Shown here in pieces: positions 36,979 to 49,590 of a stretch of 64,000 bases of DNA (position 1 is the stretch's first letter; every line of letters begins with the position of its first letter). Origin of the DNA: Oceanibium sediminis (GTDB lineage Bacteria > Pseudomonadota > Alphaproteobacteria > Rhodobacterales > Rhodobacteraceae); NCBI RefSeq assembly GCF_003265325.1, contig NZ_QGNX01000002.1, forward strand, positions 310,001 through 374,000. Reading direction: 5' to 3'. The notes under the pieces were generated by a model, which was given only the letters and a program-made list of their open reading frames with translations, did not search any database and was not told where the DNA came from. Made by a program: the position numbers and the translations under genes.

Positions 36979-37227
36979 TCATTCCTTGGGCAGCAGGCCT
37001 GCTTCCAGGGCGACGGTGTATTCCTCGGCGTCGACCACGCCATCGGCGTTGGTGTCGACGGCGGCGAAGGTTTCCTCGGTCGCGTCGGGGAAGGCCGCCA
37101 CCAGCTCTTCGGCGTTCAGCCCGCCGCTCGCATCCGCGTCCGCGGTCTCGAAATCGGCAAAGGCCGCACCGGCCAGCACGAGGACGGTTGCGGCAACGCC
37201 GCCGGTCAGGATCAGAGGTTTCTTCAT
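36979..37227 (-). CDS. Exported EF-hand calcium-binding protein
   Basis: An 82-residue protein. A signal peptide occupies about residues 1-24, ending GAAFA. The mature part has two EF-hand loops: DADASGGLNAEE near residue 29 and DTNADGVVDAEE near 54, both with acidic residues at the calcium positions. GGAG stands 9 nt before the ATG at 37227. Such small periplasmic calmodulin-like proteins are common in alphaproteobacteria but of unknown role. It is flanked by a hairpin downstream and a 526-bp gap upstream. Confidence 0.85.
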   Translation of the reverse strand: MKKPLILTGGVAATVLVLAGAAFADFETADADASGGLNAEELVAAFPDATEETFAAVDTNADGVVDAEEYTVALEAGLLPKE

Positions 37228-37427
37228 ATCGTATTCTCCTTTTGTGTCCGACGTCCCGCGGGGCTCCGCGGGTCGGGTCGGGGATGCGCCCCGAAGGCCC
37301 CGTAGGGTCGTCCGAGACGCAAGGAGAACCTGCGGCGGAGCGGGTCCGAGCGCAAAAGCAGGGGGGGGAATTCCGCGCATCTTCGATAGGTCGGTTTTTG
37401 CCCATGACCCGTCGTTTTCCAGGGGCG

Positions 37428-37446
37428 GCGCAGAATGCGCTTTTTT
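37428..37446 (+). terminator. Orphan plus-strand intrinsic terminator
   Basis: GCGCA, loop GAA, TGCGC, then six T residues (37441-37446). The stem is short (5 bp) but all-strong apart from one A-T pair. No plus-strand gene precedes it within several kb, so if real it would end an unannotated transcript. Confidence 0.45.
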
Positions 37447-37719
37447 CCGCTCATGGCGGTGGGACGCAGGAGGATTCCGGGGATTTCAGATTGTTTTCAG
37501 TCTATTACGGAAACCCCGGCCCCACCGCGCCCCACAAGGGGTCTTGTCAGGGGGCCGATCCGCCAAACACATTCAAAAGTCAATATATCTACCGGCGCAT
37601 CGGGATTTCGCCCCCCGAAATGCGCGCCGAACACCTGCCCGGGCGGGCCGGCGGACCCGCGCCTTGCGGCACCCGTGGCGCGCCGGGGCCTCATCTGTCC
37701 CGAATCGCGCCCGCTTGCC

Positions 37720-37739
37720 GACGCCCCGCGCGGGGCGTC
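37720..37739 (-). terminator. Palindromic hairpin after prpE
   Basis: GACGCCCCGCGCGGGGCGTC is fully self-complementary and begins 14 nt after the prpE stop on the minus strand. There is no U-run, so it is only a candidate terminator for the maeB-glycosyltransferase-prpE transcript. Confidence 0.45.
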
Positions 37740-37753
37740 AGCCGGATGCCGAC

Positions 37754-39643
<1,890 letters not shown>

Positions 39644-39669
39644 GAGCATTTCCCCTTTATTTTCAATAA

Positions 39670-40539
39670 TCAGATCATGTCGTCAGTCTTCTGTGGCGGC
39701 TGACCCTCACGCACCCGAACCATGGCAGGCTCGGGCGGTGCGCCGAGGGTGGAAAACCGCTCCCAATATGTCTTGATCCAGTCCACCGGGAAAAAGCCGA
39801 ACTTTTCCGCACTGCCCCAGCGCCGCAGGGCGGGGCCGGCGAGGTCCGGCAGTTCCGGCTTGCCGTGAAAGGCGATGAGGTAGCCGCCCGGTTGCCGGAT
39901 CGGGCGCAGCAGGTTGGCCGGAAAATGCCAGGCCAGCCCCTTCTTGAAACTGTGCATCCACCCCTCGGGCCAGTGATGGAGGTTCTTGGCGTGACGGTGG
40001 ATGAACACCTGGTCGTTGCGATGGGGTTTCAGCGCGTCGAAATCCGCATCGTGGAACGCCTCGAACACGTGCCCCTGCTCACCGGCGACAAAGCCCACGA
40101 CCGAGGAGTTCGACAACCGCTCCACCCGGCTCAGGCGGGGAAACCAGCGCTCCAGCGTGTCGGGCCAGTCGCGGATGATATGCAGCCCGCCCGTGTCGCG
40201 GACCCGGTCGATCATCGGGCCGAGGCAGCCGAGCACCATCATGTCCACGTCCATCAGCAGAACCGGCGTGCCGGGCGCGAACACCCCCTCCTTGAAGACG
40301 GAGAGTTTGGGCCACATCCCCGGGACCCAGTGCTGACGCTCCAGCGCGAAATCGGGCAGCGGCAGTGCCTCGATCCCATCCGCCAGCCCGGCCGGATCGT
40401 CGGTCAGGCAGACCATCCGGAACGGCCGGGTCATGTAGTGACTCAGCGCGCGGAACAGGGTGTTGGTGTGTATGACCGGATAGCCCTGCCCCCACTTGAG
40501 GCAGACGATCACGGGCAAAGGGTCCGCGCGCTGGTCCAT
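39670..40539 (-). CDS. Glycosyltransferase-like protein (GT-A fold)
   Basis: A 289-residue protein with VIVCLKWGQGYP near the N-terminus and the metal-binding DVD in LLMDVDMMVLG near residue 95, plus a late HFPANLLRPIRQPGGYLIAFHG. No signal peptide or membrane helix. The ATG at 40539 has GAGG 7 nt before it; a GTG at 40545 is possible. The sugar donor and acceptor are unknown. It sits between maeB (9 bp away) and prpE (26 bp), an odd place for a glycan gene and probably co-transcribed. Confidence 0.72.
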   Translation of the reverse strand: MDQRADPLPVIVCLKWGQGYPVIHTNTLFRALSHYMTRPFRMVCLTDDPAGLADGIEALPLPDFALERQHWVPGMWPKLSVFKEGVFAPGTPVLLMDVDMMVLGCLGPMIDRVRDTGGLHIIRDWPDTLERWFPRLSRVERLSNSSVVGFVAGEQGHVFEAFHDADFDALKPHRNDQVFIHRHAKNLHHWPEGWMHSFKKGLAWHFPANLLRPIRQPGGYLIAFHGKPELPDLAGPALRRWGSAEKFGFFPVDWIKTYWERFSTLGAPPEPAMVRVREGQPPQKTDDMI

Positions 40540-40548
40540 CGTCACGCC

Positions 40549-42828
40549 TCAGCCATAATGCGCCACCGGGGTTCCGGCCAGCGCGGCCATGTTCAACAGC
40601 CCCCGCGCGGTGATCGAGGGGGTGACGATGTGGCAGCGGTTGCCCATGCCCATCAGGATCGGCCCCACCTCAAGCCCACCGGCGGCGACCTTCAGGATGT
40701 TGCGCACACCAGACGCGGCGTCGGCATTGGCAAAGACCAGCACGTTCGCGGCCCCCTCGAAACGCGATTCCGGCAGGATCCGCGCGCGCAGATCGGGGTC
40801 GAGCGCGGCATCGGCGTGCATCTCGCCCTCGTAGAGGAAGCCGCGCTTCTCGGAATCGAGGATCGCCATGGCGGCGCGCATCTTGCGCCCGCTTTCGGTT
40901 TCGAGGTTGCCGAACTGCGAATGCGAGCACAGCGCCACCTTCGGCACGATCCCGAAGCGGCCGACGTGACGCGCCGCGCCGATGGCCGCCTCTGCCACCT
41001 GCTCGGCGGTCGGGTTCGGATGCACCTGCGTATCGGCGATGAAGATCGGACCGCTTTCCATGATCATCAGCGACAGCGCGCCCACCGGGTGCAGATCGTT
41101 CGAGCCGAGCACCTCTTCCAGGTACTTCAGGTGCCACAGGTACTGCCCGAAGGTGCCGCAGATCAGGCTTTCCGCCTCGCCCCGGTGGACCATGACGGCC
41201 CCGATGGCGGTGGTGTTGGTGCGGATGATCGCCCGCGCCAGGTCCGGCGTCACGCCGCGCCGCGCCATCAGCTTGTGATACGTTTCCCAGTAGTCGCGGT
41301 AACGGGGGTCGTTTTCCGGGTTCACGATCTCGAAGTCCTTGCCGGGGCGGATCGGCAGGCCCAGGCGTTCCAGCCGGGTTTCCACCACCTCGGGGCGGCC
41401 GATCAGGATGGGCTGATCGACGCCTTCGTCGATCATCGCATGGGCGGCGTGCAGCACACGCTCGTCCTCACCTTCCGCAAAGGCGATGCGGCGCTCGGCG
41501 GATTTCGCCGCCTCGAACACGCGGCGCATCAGCATGGCCGAGCGGAACACCGAGCTGTCCAGATCCGCCTTGTAGGCATCCATATCGGCCACCGGGCGCG
41601 TTGCCACGCCGCTGTCGATCGCCGCCTTGGCCACGGCGCTGGCGACAATCGCCTGCAGGCGCGGATCGAAGGGCTTGGGGATCAGGTAGTCGGCCCCGAA
41701 GACCATCTTTTCGCCCTGGTAGGCCGCCGCCGCCTCAGCAGAGGAAGAGGCGCGCGCAAGCTTCGCGATGCCTTCCACGCAGGCGATCTTCATCTCCTCG
41801 TTGATCTCCGTCGCGCCGACGTCCAGCGCGCCGCGGAAGATGAAGGGGAAACAGAGCACGTTGTTGACCTGGTTCGGGTAGTCCGACCGGCCCGTGGCGA
41901 TGATCGCATCCGGTGCCACGGCGCGCGCGTCATCGGGCATGATTTCCGGCGTCGGGTTGGCCAGCGCGAAGATGATCGGCGGGCCGGCCATCTTCTTCAC
42001 CATCTCGGGCTTCAGCACGCCGGGGCCCGACAGGCCGAGGAACAGGTCCGCGCCCTCGATCACCTCGTCCAGGGTGCGCTTGTCGCTCTTTTGCGCGAAA
42101 GCGGCCTTCTGCGGCGTCATCTCTTCCTCGCGGCCCTCGTGGACCAGCCCGGCGATGTCGCACAGCCAGATGTTTTCCCGTTTCGCACCGAGCGCGACCA
42201 GCATGTTCAGGCAGGCGATCCCCGCAGCACCCCCGCCGGTGGAGACGATCTTGATATCCTCGATCTTCTTGTCCGCCACGCGCAGCGCGTTGGTGGCCGC
42301 CGCGCCGACCACGATGGCGGTGCCGTGCTGGTCGTCGTGGAAGACGGGGATGTTCATCTTCTTGCGGCACAGCTCCTCGACGATGAAACAGTCGGGGGCC
42401 TTGATGTCCTCAAGGTTGATCGCGCCGAAGGTCGGCTCAAGGCTGGCGACAATTTCGGCCAGCTTGACCGGATCGCTTTCGTTCACCTCGATGTCGAAAC
42501 AGTCGATGTTGGCGAACTTCTTGAACAGGACGGCCTTGCCCTCCATCACCGGCTTGGAAGCGAGCGCACCGATATTGCCCAGGCCCAGCACCGCGGTTCC
42601 GTTGGTGACCACCGCCACCAGGTTGCCCCGGGCGGTGTAGTCGCGCGCGGTGTCGGGATCTGCCTTGATCTCGATACAGGCTTCGGCGACGCCCGGCGAA
42701 TAGGCGCGGGCCAGGTCGCGTCCGTTGGCCAGGGGCTTGGTGGCGCGCACCTCGAGTTTGCCCGGCTTGGGAAACCGGTGATAGTTCAGCGCCGCCTGTA
42801 CGGCCGGATCAGTCTTGCGATCGGTCAT
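40549..42828 (-). CDS. maeB: NADP-dependent malic enzyme with phosphotransacetylase-like domain
   Basis: A 759-residue MaeB. The N-terminal malic enzyme (about 1-430) shows GLGNIGALASKPVMEGK near residue 80, HDDQHGTAIV near 165 and the NADP loop VSTGGGAAGIACLNML near 195. The C-terminal Pta-like domain (about 440-755) is regulatory in homologues. It decarboxylates malate to pyruvate, an outlet for C4 units made from propionate via succinyl-CoA. The ATG at 42828 has GAGG 9 nt upstream. First gene of maeB-glycosyltransferase-prpE. Confidence 0.96.
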   Translation of the reverse strand: MTDRKTDPAVQAALNYHRFPKPGKLEVRATKPLANGRDLARAYSPGVAEACIEIKADPDTARDYTARGNLVAVVTNGTAVLGLGNIGALASKPVMEGKAVLFKKFANIDCFDIEVNESDPVKLAEIVASLEPTFGAINLEDIKAPDCFIVEELCRKKMNIPVFHDDQHGTAIVVGAAATNALRVADKKIEDIKIVSTGGGAAGIACLNMLVALGAKRENIWLCDIAGLVHEGREEEMTPQKAAFAQKSDKRTLDEVIEGADLFLGLSGPGVLKPEMVKKMAGPPIIFALANPTPEIMPDDARAVAPDAIIATGRSDYPNQVNNVLCFPFIFRGALDVGATEINEEMKIACVEGIAKLARASSSAEAAAAYQGEKMVFGADYLIPKPFDPRLQAIVASAVAKAAIDSGVATRPVADMDAYKADLDSSVFRSAMLMRRVFEAAKSAERRIAFAEGEDERVLHAAHAMIDEGVDQPILIGRPEVVETRLERLGLPIRPGKDFEIVNPENDPRYRDYWETYHKLMARRGVTPDLARAIIRTNTTAIGAVMVHRGEAESLICGTFGQYLWHLKYLEEVLGSNDLHPVGALSLMIMESGPIFIADTQVHPNPTAEQVAEAAIGAARHVGRFGIVPKVALCSHSQFGNLETESGRKMRAAMAILDSEKRGFLYEGEMHADAALDPDLRARILPESRFEGAANVLVFANADAASGVRNILKVAAGGLEVGPILMGMGNRCHIVTPSITARGLLNMAALAGTPVAHYG

Positions 42829-42982
42829 TCGGTCATCCTCTCCGCTCGGGGCGGGACAGTCCGCCCCCATGGTCGCAACCCCAATGCCAGATATTGGTTC
42901 AAAGCTAAACTATTTTCTGCGCACCCCCCCGGAAACGGCCAAAAGCGCCCGGATACAGGGGGCGGGGCAAGGCAGGGGCCGG

Positions 42983-43783
42983 TCATGACCCGGTCCCCCG
43001 GGGCGCGGCGGGGGCGTAGTCCAGCTTGCGCCACGCCGCCCCGGCGGTGGCCATCTGCACCAGTTGGCGCGGCAGGCAGTTCACCTCGAAATAGGCGCGG
43101 CGCAGGCGTTGGCGCAGGGGCATCCGGGCCCGCCGCTCTGCCGCGATATCCGAACCGGCTGGGTCCGCTTCCTGGCGCGCGATCGCGGGAACCAGCTGGT
43201 AGATCGGGCGCGTGCGCGCGAAGCGAGAGACGTTTGGGCTGAAGATCAGGTGATCGACCGGCACATCCGCCCGCCCGGCCAGCGAAAGCAGCGCCTTCGC
43301 CCCGCGCCGGGTCAGCAGGTAGGCGGCCCCGCCGGTGTGGCGCGAATACAGCCGGTGCAGACGCCGGCCCTGCGGCGTGCGCAGGCCGGGGCCGAGCAGC
43401 TTGCGCGACACGCGGCGGCTGTACTTCTCGAACTTGACGACCTCGGCGTCGGCGGGAAGCCAGTCGCTGTCCCGCGCGTAGGCGGCGTAGTCCGGCGCGA
43501 ATTCCACGTCGTCTTCGAGGAACACCGCCGCCGGATCGCGACTGTCCAGGAACGCCGCCCAGGCGCGGAAATGGCTGGCGGTGCAGGCCCGGTCCCCGAC
43601 GTGCAGGGGGCCGAGCGGCCCGGTGCGCCGCGTGGTCAGGTCCAGTTCTTCCGCGCTCACCTGCCGCGCATCGATGGCGTCGACACGGGTCGGGGAGAGG
43701 TTGAAACCTTGCAGCCGCGCGCTCATCCTTTCCCAGCGGTCGGGCCGCCGGGACAAGTTGATGAGGTAATGCAGCAGCTGCAT
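42983..43783 (-). CDS. Glycosyltransferase family 25 protein
   Basis: A 266-residue protein of the LPS-type GT25 family. The N-terminus HYLINLSRRPDRWERM and the block GDRACTASHFRAWAAFLDS followed by AVFLEDDVEF (near residue 90) are diagnostic. Its C-terminal 60 residues are basic. It probably modifies a surface glycan. It begins 11 bp after the mutase stop on the same strand, so it may be expressed with the propionate genes. Confidence 0.85.
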   Translation of the reverse strand: MQLLHYLINLSRRPDRWERMSARLQGFNLSPTRVDAIDARQVSAEELDLTTRRTGPLGPLHVGDRACTASHFRAWAAFLDSRDPAAVFLEDDVEFAPDYAAYARDSDWLPADAEVVKFEKYSRRVSRKLLGPGLRTPQGRRLHRLYSRHTGGAAYLLTRRGAKALLSLAGRADVPVDHLIFSPNVSRFARTRPIYQLVPAIARQEADPAGSDIAAERRARMPLRQRLRRAYFEVNCLPRQLVQMATAGAAWRKLDYAPAAPRGTGS

Positions 43784-43794
43784 CGTGTCTGTCC

Positions 43795-45921
<2,127 letters not shown>

Positions 45922-46011
45922 GGCCGGATCTCCTTCATATTCGGAAAAAAGCGCGCCTTGCTCTCGAAATTCGTGGCGGGTTCATTACTTAAGAAGCAAA
46001 GAGGACTCCCG

Positions 46012-46425
46012 ATGAAATCCATCCTGCCCGCGCTTGTCATGCTTGCCACCGCCGGGGCCGCTTCGGCCGCCGACCTCGACCAGCCTTCGCTGGCCGAACT
46101 GAAGTGGGTGGCGCGCCCGATCGTCGTTTTCGCCGATGCCGCCGCGGACCCGCGCGTGGCCCGCCAGCTGCAATGGTTCGAGGACCGCATCGACGAACTG
46201 GAGGAACGCGACGTCGTCATCCTGGTCGACACACACCCGGACGAAAAGACCGCGCTGCGCGAACGCTTCCATCCGCGCGACTTCATGGTCGTGCTCGTCG
46301 GCAAGGACGGAGAGGTCAAGTACCGCAAGCCCGACCCCGTCACCGTGCGCGAGATCATCCGCCTGATCGACCGCATGCCGCTGCGCCAGCAGGAAATCGA
46401 GGCGCAGCGCGCCGGGTCGGGCTGA
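46012..46425 (+). CDS. Exported DUF4174 (thioredoxin-like) protein
   Basis: A 137-residue protein with a signal peptide at about residues 1-19, ending GAASA. The mature part reads as a thioredoxin-like DUF4174 domain, with WVARPIVVFADAAADPRVARQ, then FMVVLVGKDGEVKYRKPDPV; no CxxC pair is present, so it is not a disulfide redox enzyme. AGAGGA precedes the ATG at 46012. It is the only plus-strand gene between the mutase and pccA, a position shared by relatives in this locus in my recollection. Confidence 0.82.
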   Translation: MKSILPALVMLATAGAASAADLDQPSLAELKWVARPIVVFADAAADPRVARQLQWFEDRIDELEERDVVILVDTHPDEKTALRERFHPRDFMVVLVGKDGEVKYRKPDPVTVREIIRLIDRMPLRQQEIEAQRAGSG

Positions 46426-46453
46426 CCCGCGCGGCGGATATCGCGCAAGCCCG

Positions 46454-48406
46454 TCACGCCGGGTCGAACTCCATGATCACGTCGTCGACGGCCAGCGACT
46501 GGCCCGCCTCGGCGTTGATCTTGCTCACCACGCCCTTCTTCTGGGCGCGCAGCACGTTTTCCATCTTCATCGCCTCCACGGTGCACAGGGCCTGGCCTTC
46601 CTCCACCACGTCGCCCTCGGCAACGTTGATGGTCACGATCAGGCCCGGCATCGGACAGAGCAGCATCTTCGACGTATCGGGCGGCAGCTTTTCGGGCATC
46701 AGCGCGGCCAGCTCGGCCTGGCGCGCGGTATAGACCTTCACGTTAAGGTCGGTGCCGCGATAGCGCAGGCGGAAGCCGGCGGTCGTCGCCTCGACCTTGA
46801 TGACCATCTGGTGGCCGTCCACCATGCCAGCGGCAAGGGACATGCCCGGCAGCCAGTCGGTGTGGATGATCTTGTCCCGGTTCACCACGATCTGCGTGCC
46901 ATCAATCAACACGGTCCAGCTTTCCACCGGCGCCGGGGCCTCATCCCGCAGCCGCCCGCTGATTTCCTGCGCGCGTTCATGGCGGGTGGCCATCATCCCG
47001 GCGGCCACGCGGGCCAGCCGGTCGCGCACACGCTCGCTCAGCGCCGCGCCCTCGAAACCGTCGGGGTATTCCTCCTCGATGAAGGCGGTGGTCATTTCCC
47101 CGGCGATGAACTTCGGGTGATCCGCCACGGCGGACAGGAACGGCAGGTTGTGGCCGATCCCCTCCACCTCGAAACTGTCGAGCGCGACGCGCATCTCCTC
47201 CAGCGCGGTGGCTCGGTCAGGGCCCCAGGTGCAGAGCTTGGCGATCATCGGGTCGTAGTACATCGAGATTTCGCCGCCCTCGTAGACGCCGGTGTCGTTG
47301 CGCACCTTCTGCGCCACTTCCTCGGGCGGGCGATAGCGCGTCAGCCGCCCGATCGAGGGCAGGAACCCGCGATAGGGATCCTCGGCGTACAGGCGGCTTT
47401 CAAAGGCCCAGCCGTTCAGCTTGATGTCGTCCTGCGCGAAGGGCAGCGCCTCGCCGTTGGCGACGCGGATCATCTGCTCGACCAGGTCCACGCCGGTGAT
47501 CAGCTCGGTCACCGGATGCTCCACCTGAAGGCGGGTGTTCATTTCCAGGAAATAGAAGTTGCGATCGCCATCGACGATGAATTCCACCGTGCCGGCGCTG
47601 GTGTAGTCCACCGCGCGGGCCAGGGCGACGGCCTGCTCGCCCATCGCCTTGCGGGTGGCTTCGTCCAGGAAGGGGCTCGGCGCTTCCTCGATGACCTTCT
47701 GGTTGCGCCGCTGGATCGAGCATTCCCGCTCGCCCAGGTAGACGCAGTTGCCATGGGAGTCGCCCAGCACCTGGATCTCGATGTGGCGGGGCTGGGTGAC
47801 GAACTTCTCGATGAAGATGCGGTCGTCGCCGAAGCTCGCCTTCGCCTCGTTCTTTGAACTCTGGAAACCCTCGCGCGTTTCCTGCTCGTTCCAGGCGATG
47901 CGCATCCCCTTGCCGCCGCCCCCGGCACTGGCCTTGATCATCACCGGGTAGCCGATGTCGCTGGCGATCTTCACCGCCTCGTCCGCATCCGCGATCAGGC
48001 CCATGTAGCCGGGCACCGTGCTGACCCCGGCCTCTGCCGCCAGCTTTTTCGAGGTGATCTTGTCGCCCATCGCCTCGATCGCGCCCACGGGCGGGCCGAT
48101 GAAGGCGACGCCCTCTTTCGCCAGGGCTTGCGCGAACTCCGCGCGCTCGGACAGGAAGCCGTAGCCGGGATGTACCGCCTCGGCGCCGGTCTGGCGCACG
48201 GCGTCCATGATCTTGTCGATCACGATGTAGCTTTCCGCTGCCGGGGGCGGGCCGATGTGCACCGCCTCGTCCGCCATGCTGACATGCATCGCGTTGCGGT
48301 CCGCGTCGGAATAGACCGCCACCGTCTTGATGCCCATCTTCTTCGCGGTCTTGATGACGCGGCAGGCGATTTCCCCACGGTTGGCGATCAGGATCTTCTT
48401 GAACAT
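46454..48406 (-). CDS. pccA: Propionyl-CoA carboxylase, biotin carboxylase/biotin carrier subunit
   Basis: A 650-residue alpha subunit. Biotin carboxylase domain (about 1-450) with ATP loop KASAGGGGKGMRIAW near 160 and ERECSIQRRNQKVIEEAPSP near 230. A BT/linker domain follows (about 460-575), then a biotinyl domain with the AMKM lysine near residue 615. Together with PccB it carboxylates propionyl-CoA to (S)-methylmalonyl-CoA. Its order relative to pccB, with three small genes between, is typical of Rhodobacteraceae. Confidence 0.95.
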   Translation of the reverse strand: MFKKILIANRGEIACRVIKTAKKMGIKTVAVYSDADRNAMHVSMADEAVHIGPPPAAESYIVIDKIMDAVRQTGAEAVHPGYGFLSERAEFAQALAKEGVAFIGPPVGAIEAMGDKITSKKLAAEAGVSTVPGYMGLIADADEAVKIASDIGYPVMIKASAGGGGKGMRIAWNEQETREGFQSSKNEAKASFGDDRIFIEKFVTQPRHIEIQVLGDSHGNCVYLGERECSIQRRNQKVIEEAPSPFLDEATRKAMGEQAVALARAVDYTSAGTVEFIVDGDRNFYFLEMNTRLQVEHPVTELITGVDLVEQMIRVANGEALPFAQDDIKLNGWAFESRLYAEDPYRGFLPSIGRLTRYRPPEEVAQKVRNDTGVYEGGEISMYYDPMIAKLCTWGPDRATALEEMRVALDSFEVEGIGHNLPFLSAVADHPKFIAGEMTTAFIEEEYPDGFEGAALSERVRDRLARVAAGMMATRHERAQEISGRLRDEAPAPVESWTVLIDGTQIVVNRDKIIHTDWLPGMSLAAGMVDGHQMVIKVEATTAGFRLRYRGTDLNVKVYTARQAELAALMPEKLPPDTSKMLLCPMPGLIVTINVAEGDVVEEGQALCTVEAMKMENVLRAQKKGVVSKINAEAGQSLAVDDVIMEFDPA

Positions 48407-48565
48407 GTCTGTCCCTTTTCAGTCATTGGCCCTGCGTCAGCGCACGACAAAGGCCCGCCACGCGCAGCGCGCGGACGGGGCAGGAAGCGGTGTGATGGAA
48501 GGGTGCCGGAAACCGGCAGCGTCAGGGCGGCGCCCGCCAGGGGCACCGCCGTGAAGGGCCGCTGA

Positions 48566-48769
48566 TCAGCAGCGGCCGGGGTTCTGGTCGCAGTAAAGGA
48601 CGTTGCCAGCCGCACCGACGAGGGCACCGGCCGCCACGTTGCCGTCAAGCGCGACCGAGGTCGCAGCGCCGGCACCGGCACCGATAAGCGCCTGCTCTTC
48701 AAACGTGTCGCCACAGGCCGCAAGGCCCAGCAGCGCCGCAACGACGACAAGGGTTCTGGATTTCCGCAT
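48566..48769 (-). CDS. Small glycine/alanine-rich lipoprotein
   Basis: A 67-residue protein. The signal sequence ends in the lipobox LAAC (Cys near residue 19). The mature part is a glycine-zipper-like GAGAGAATSVALDGNVAAGALVGAAG, with two Cys in the last ten residues. AAGGAG is well placed before the ATG. Glycine-zipper lipoproteins usually sit in the outer membrane. It lies in the pccA-pccB interval; the function is unknown. Confidence 0.8.
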   Translation of the reverse strand: MRKSRTLVVVAALLGLAACGDTFEEQALIGAGAGAATSVALDGNVAAGALVGAAGNVLYCDQNPGRC

Positions 48770-48935
48770 TCGATTTCTCCTTCTCGAGTCAGCGTGATCC
48801 TGAGATCAACACCCATACTCCTATATAGGTTTCGAATGCCCATGATGCTTGTCAAAAGACGTGGGTTTTCTGCAACACACCGTGAACGGGCGGAAACCCG
48901 CCCACCCGCGCGCAGGCTTGGAACCAACGGGCGCG

Positions 48936-49280
48936 TCATGCGAAAACGTCCGGGAAACTGCGCCGCGCCACGTCCAGGTCAATGCGCAGCAGCGCGTCGT
49001 AGCTGGCGGGATCGAAGGGCTCTTCGGCGGGCACCACCTCGCGCCCGAAAAGCCAGCTCAGGCGGCCGGCGTCCAGGTTGCCGCGGGCAAAAGGTTCATC
49101 CCCGAAATAGTCGTAGAGCGCCGCCAGAAACGCGGCATCGGCGCGTTTGTCCGCTGGTCGGCGATCCTTGTAACGCTCACGCTCCTTCAGGGGCGTGGCC
49201 CCATCCTTGTTCGCGCGGCGCAAGGTGAACTGGAAATCCGAGCCGGGCATCCGGCCCGGAAAACCGCGATGTTTCAGCAT
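48936..49280 (-). CDS. Conserved hypothetical protein in the pcc locus
   Basis: A 114-residue soluble protein, rich in charged residues and without signal or membrane segment. The N-terminus MLKHRGFPGRMPGSDFQFTLRR is basic, the centre (ADKRADAAFLAALYDYFGD) helical, and the C-terminus ends DVARRSFPDVFA. GGGGG precedes the ATG. I do not recognise a characterised family. Its steady position between pccB and pccA in related bacteria (recollection) suggests an accessory role in carboxylase function. Confidence 0.68.
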   Translation of the reverse strand: MLKHRGFPGRMPGSDFQFTLRRANKDGATPLKERERYKDRRPADKRADAAFLAALYDYFGDEPFARGNLDAGRLSWLFGREVVPAEEPFDPASYDALLRIDLDVARRSFPDVFA

Positions 49281-49313
49281 GGCACCCCCCGCAAGCGGAA
49301 GGTGCCAAAGGTC

Positions 49314-49439
49314 TTAGACCTTGCCGGTGAATACCGGCTCCGGCTCGATGACCGGTGCGGGCGCGGGTTCTTCCTGCTGTGCGCAGGCAGCAACGCCAAG
49401 AAGCAGGACCAAAGCAGCGAGTTTGGCAGTGAGCGACAT
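49314..49439 (-). CDS. Very small lipoprotein in the pcc locus
   Basis: A 41-residue protein. It begins MSLTAKLAALVLLLGVAAC, a perfect lipoprotein signal with the Cys at residue 19. A short acidic, proline-rich tail (QQEEPAPAPVIEPEPVF) follows. AGGAG lies 6 nt before the ATG at 49439, and the TAA is at 49314-49316. The good ribosome-binding site and lipobox argue that it is real although tiny. Function unknown. Confidence 0.75.
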   Translation of the reverse strand: MSLTAKLAALVLLLGVAACAQQEEPAPAPVIEPEPVFTGKV

Positions 49440-49590
49440 TTGTATCTCCTCAAGCAAAGTTCATGTGTCTGCTGCCCGGGCACACGCCGCAAGACAACGC
49501 CGCTCAGAGTAGACCTGTTGCGCCAAGACGCAACAGTCTTTGTCACGTCCATCGCCCCACCGGTGGGAATGATATGTCGCATTCTCTGCA

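Larger units (their letters stand above)
37228..37753. other. 526-bp intergenic region with orphan hairpins
   Basis: No convincing coding frame was found. It contains CCCGCGG/CCGCGGG near 37252-37270, a plus-strand intrinsic-terminator-like element (37428-37446), a more AT-rich stretch around 37568-37595 and a 20-bp palindrome (37720-37739) after prpE. The promoter of the EF-hand gene must lie in it. The plus-strand terminator has no gene before it and may end a small RNA. Confidence 0.5.
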
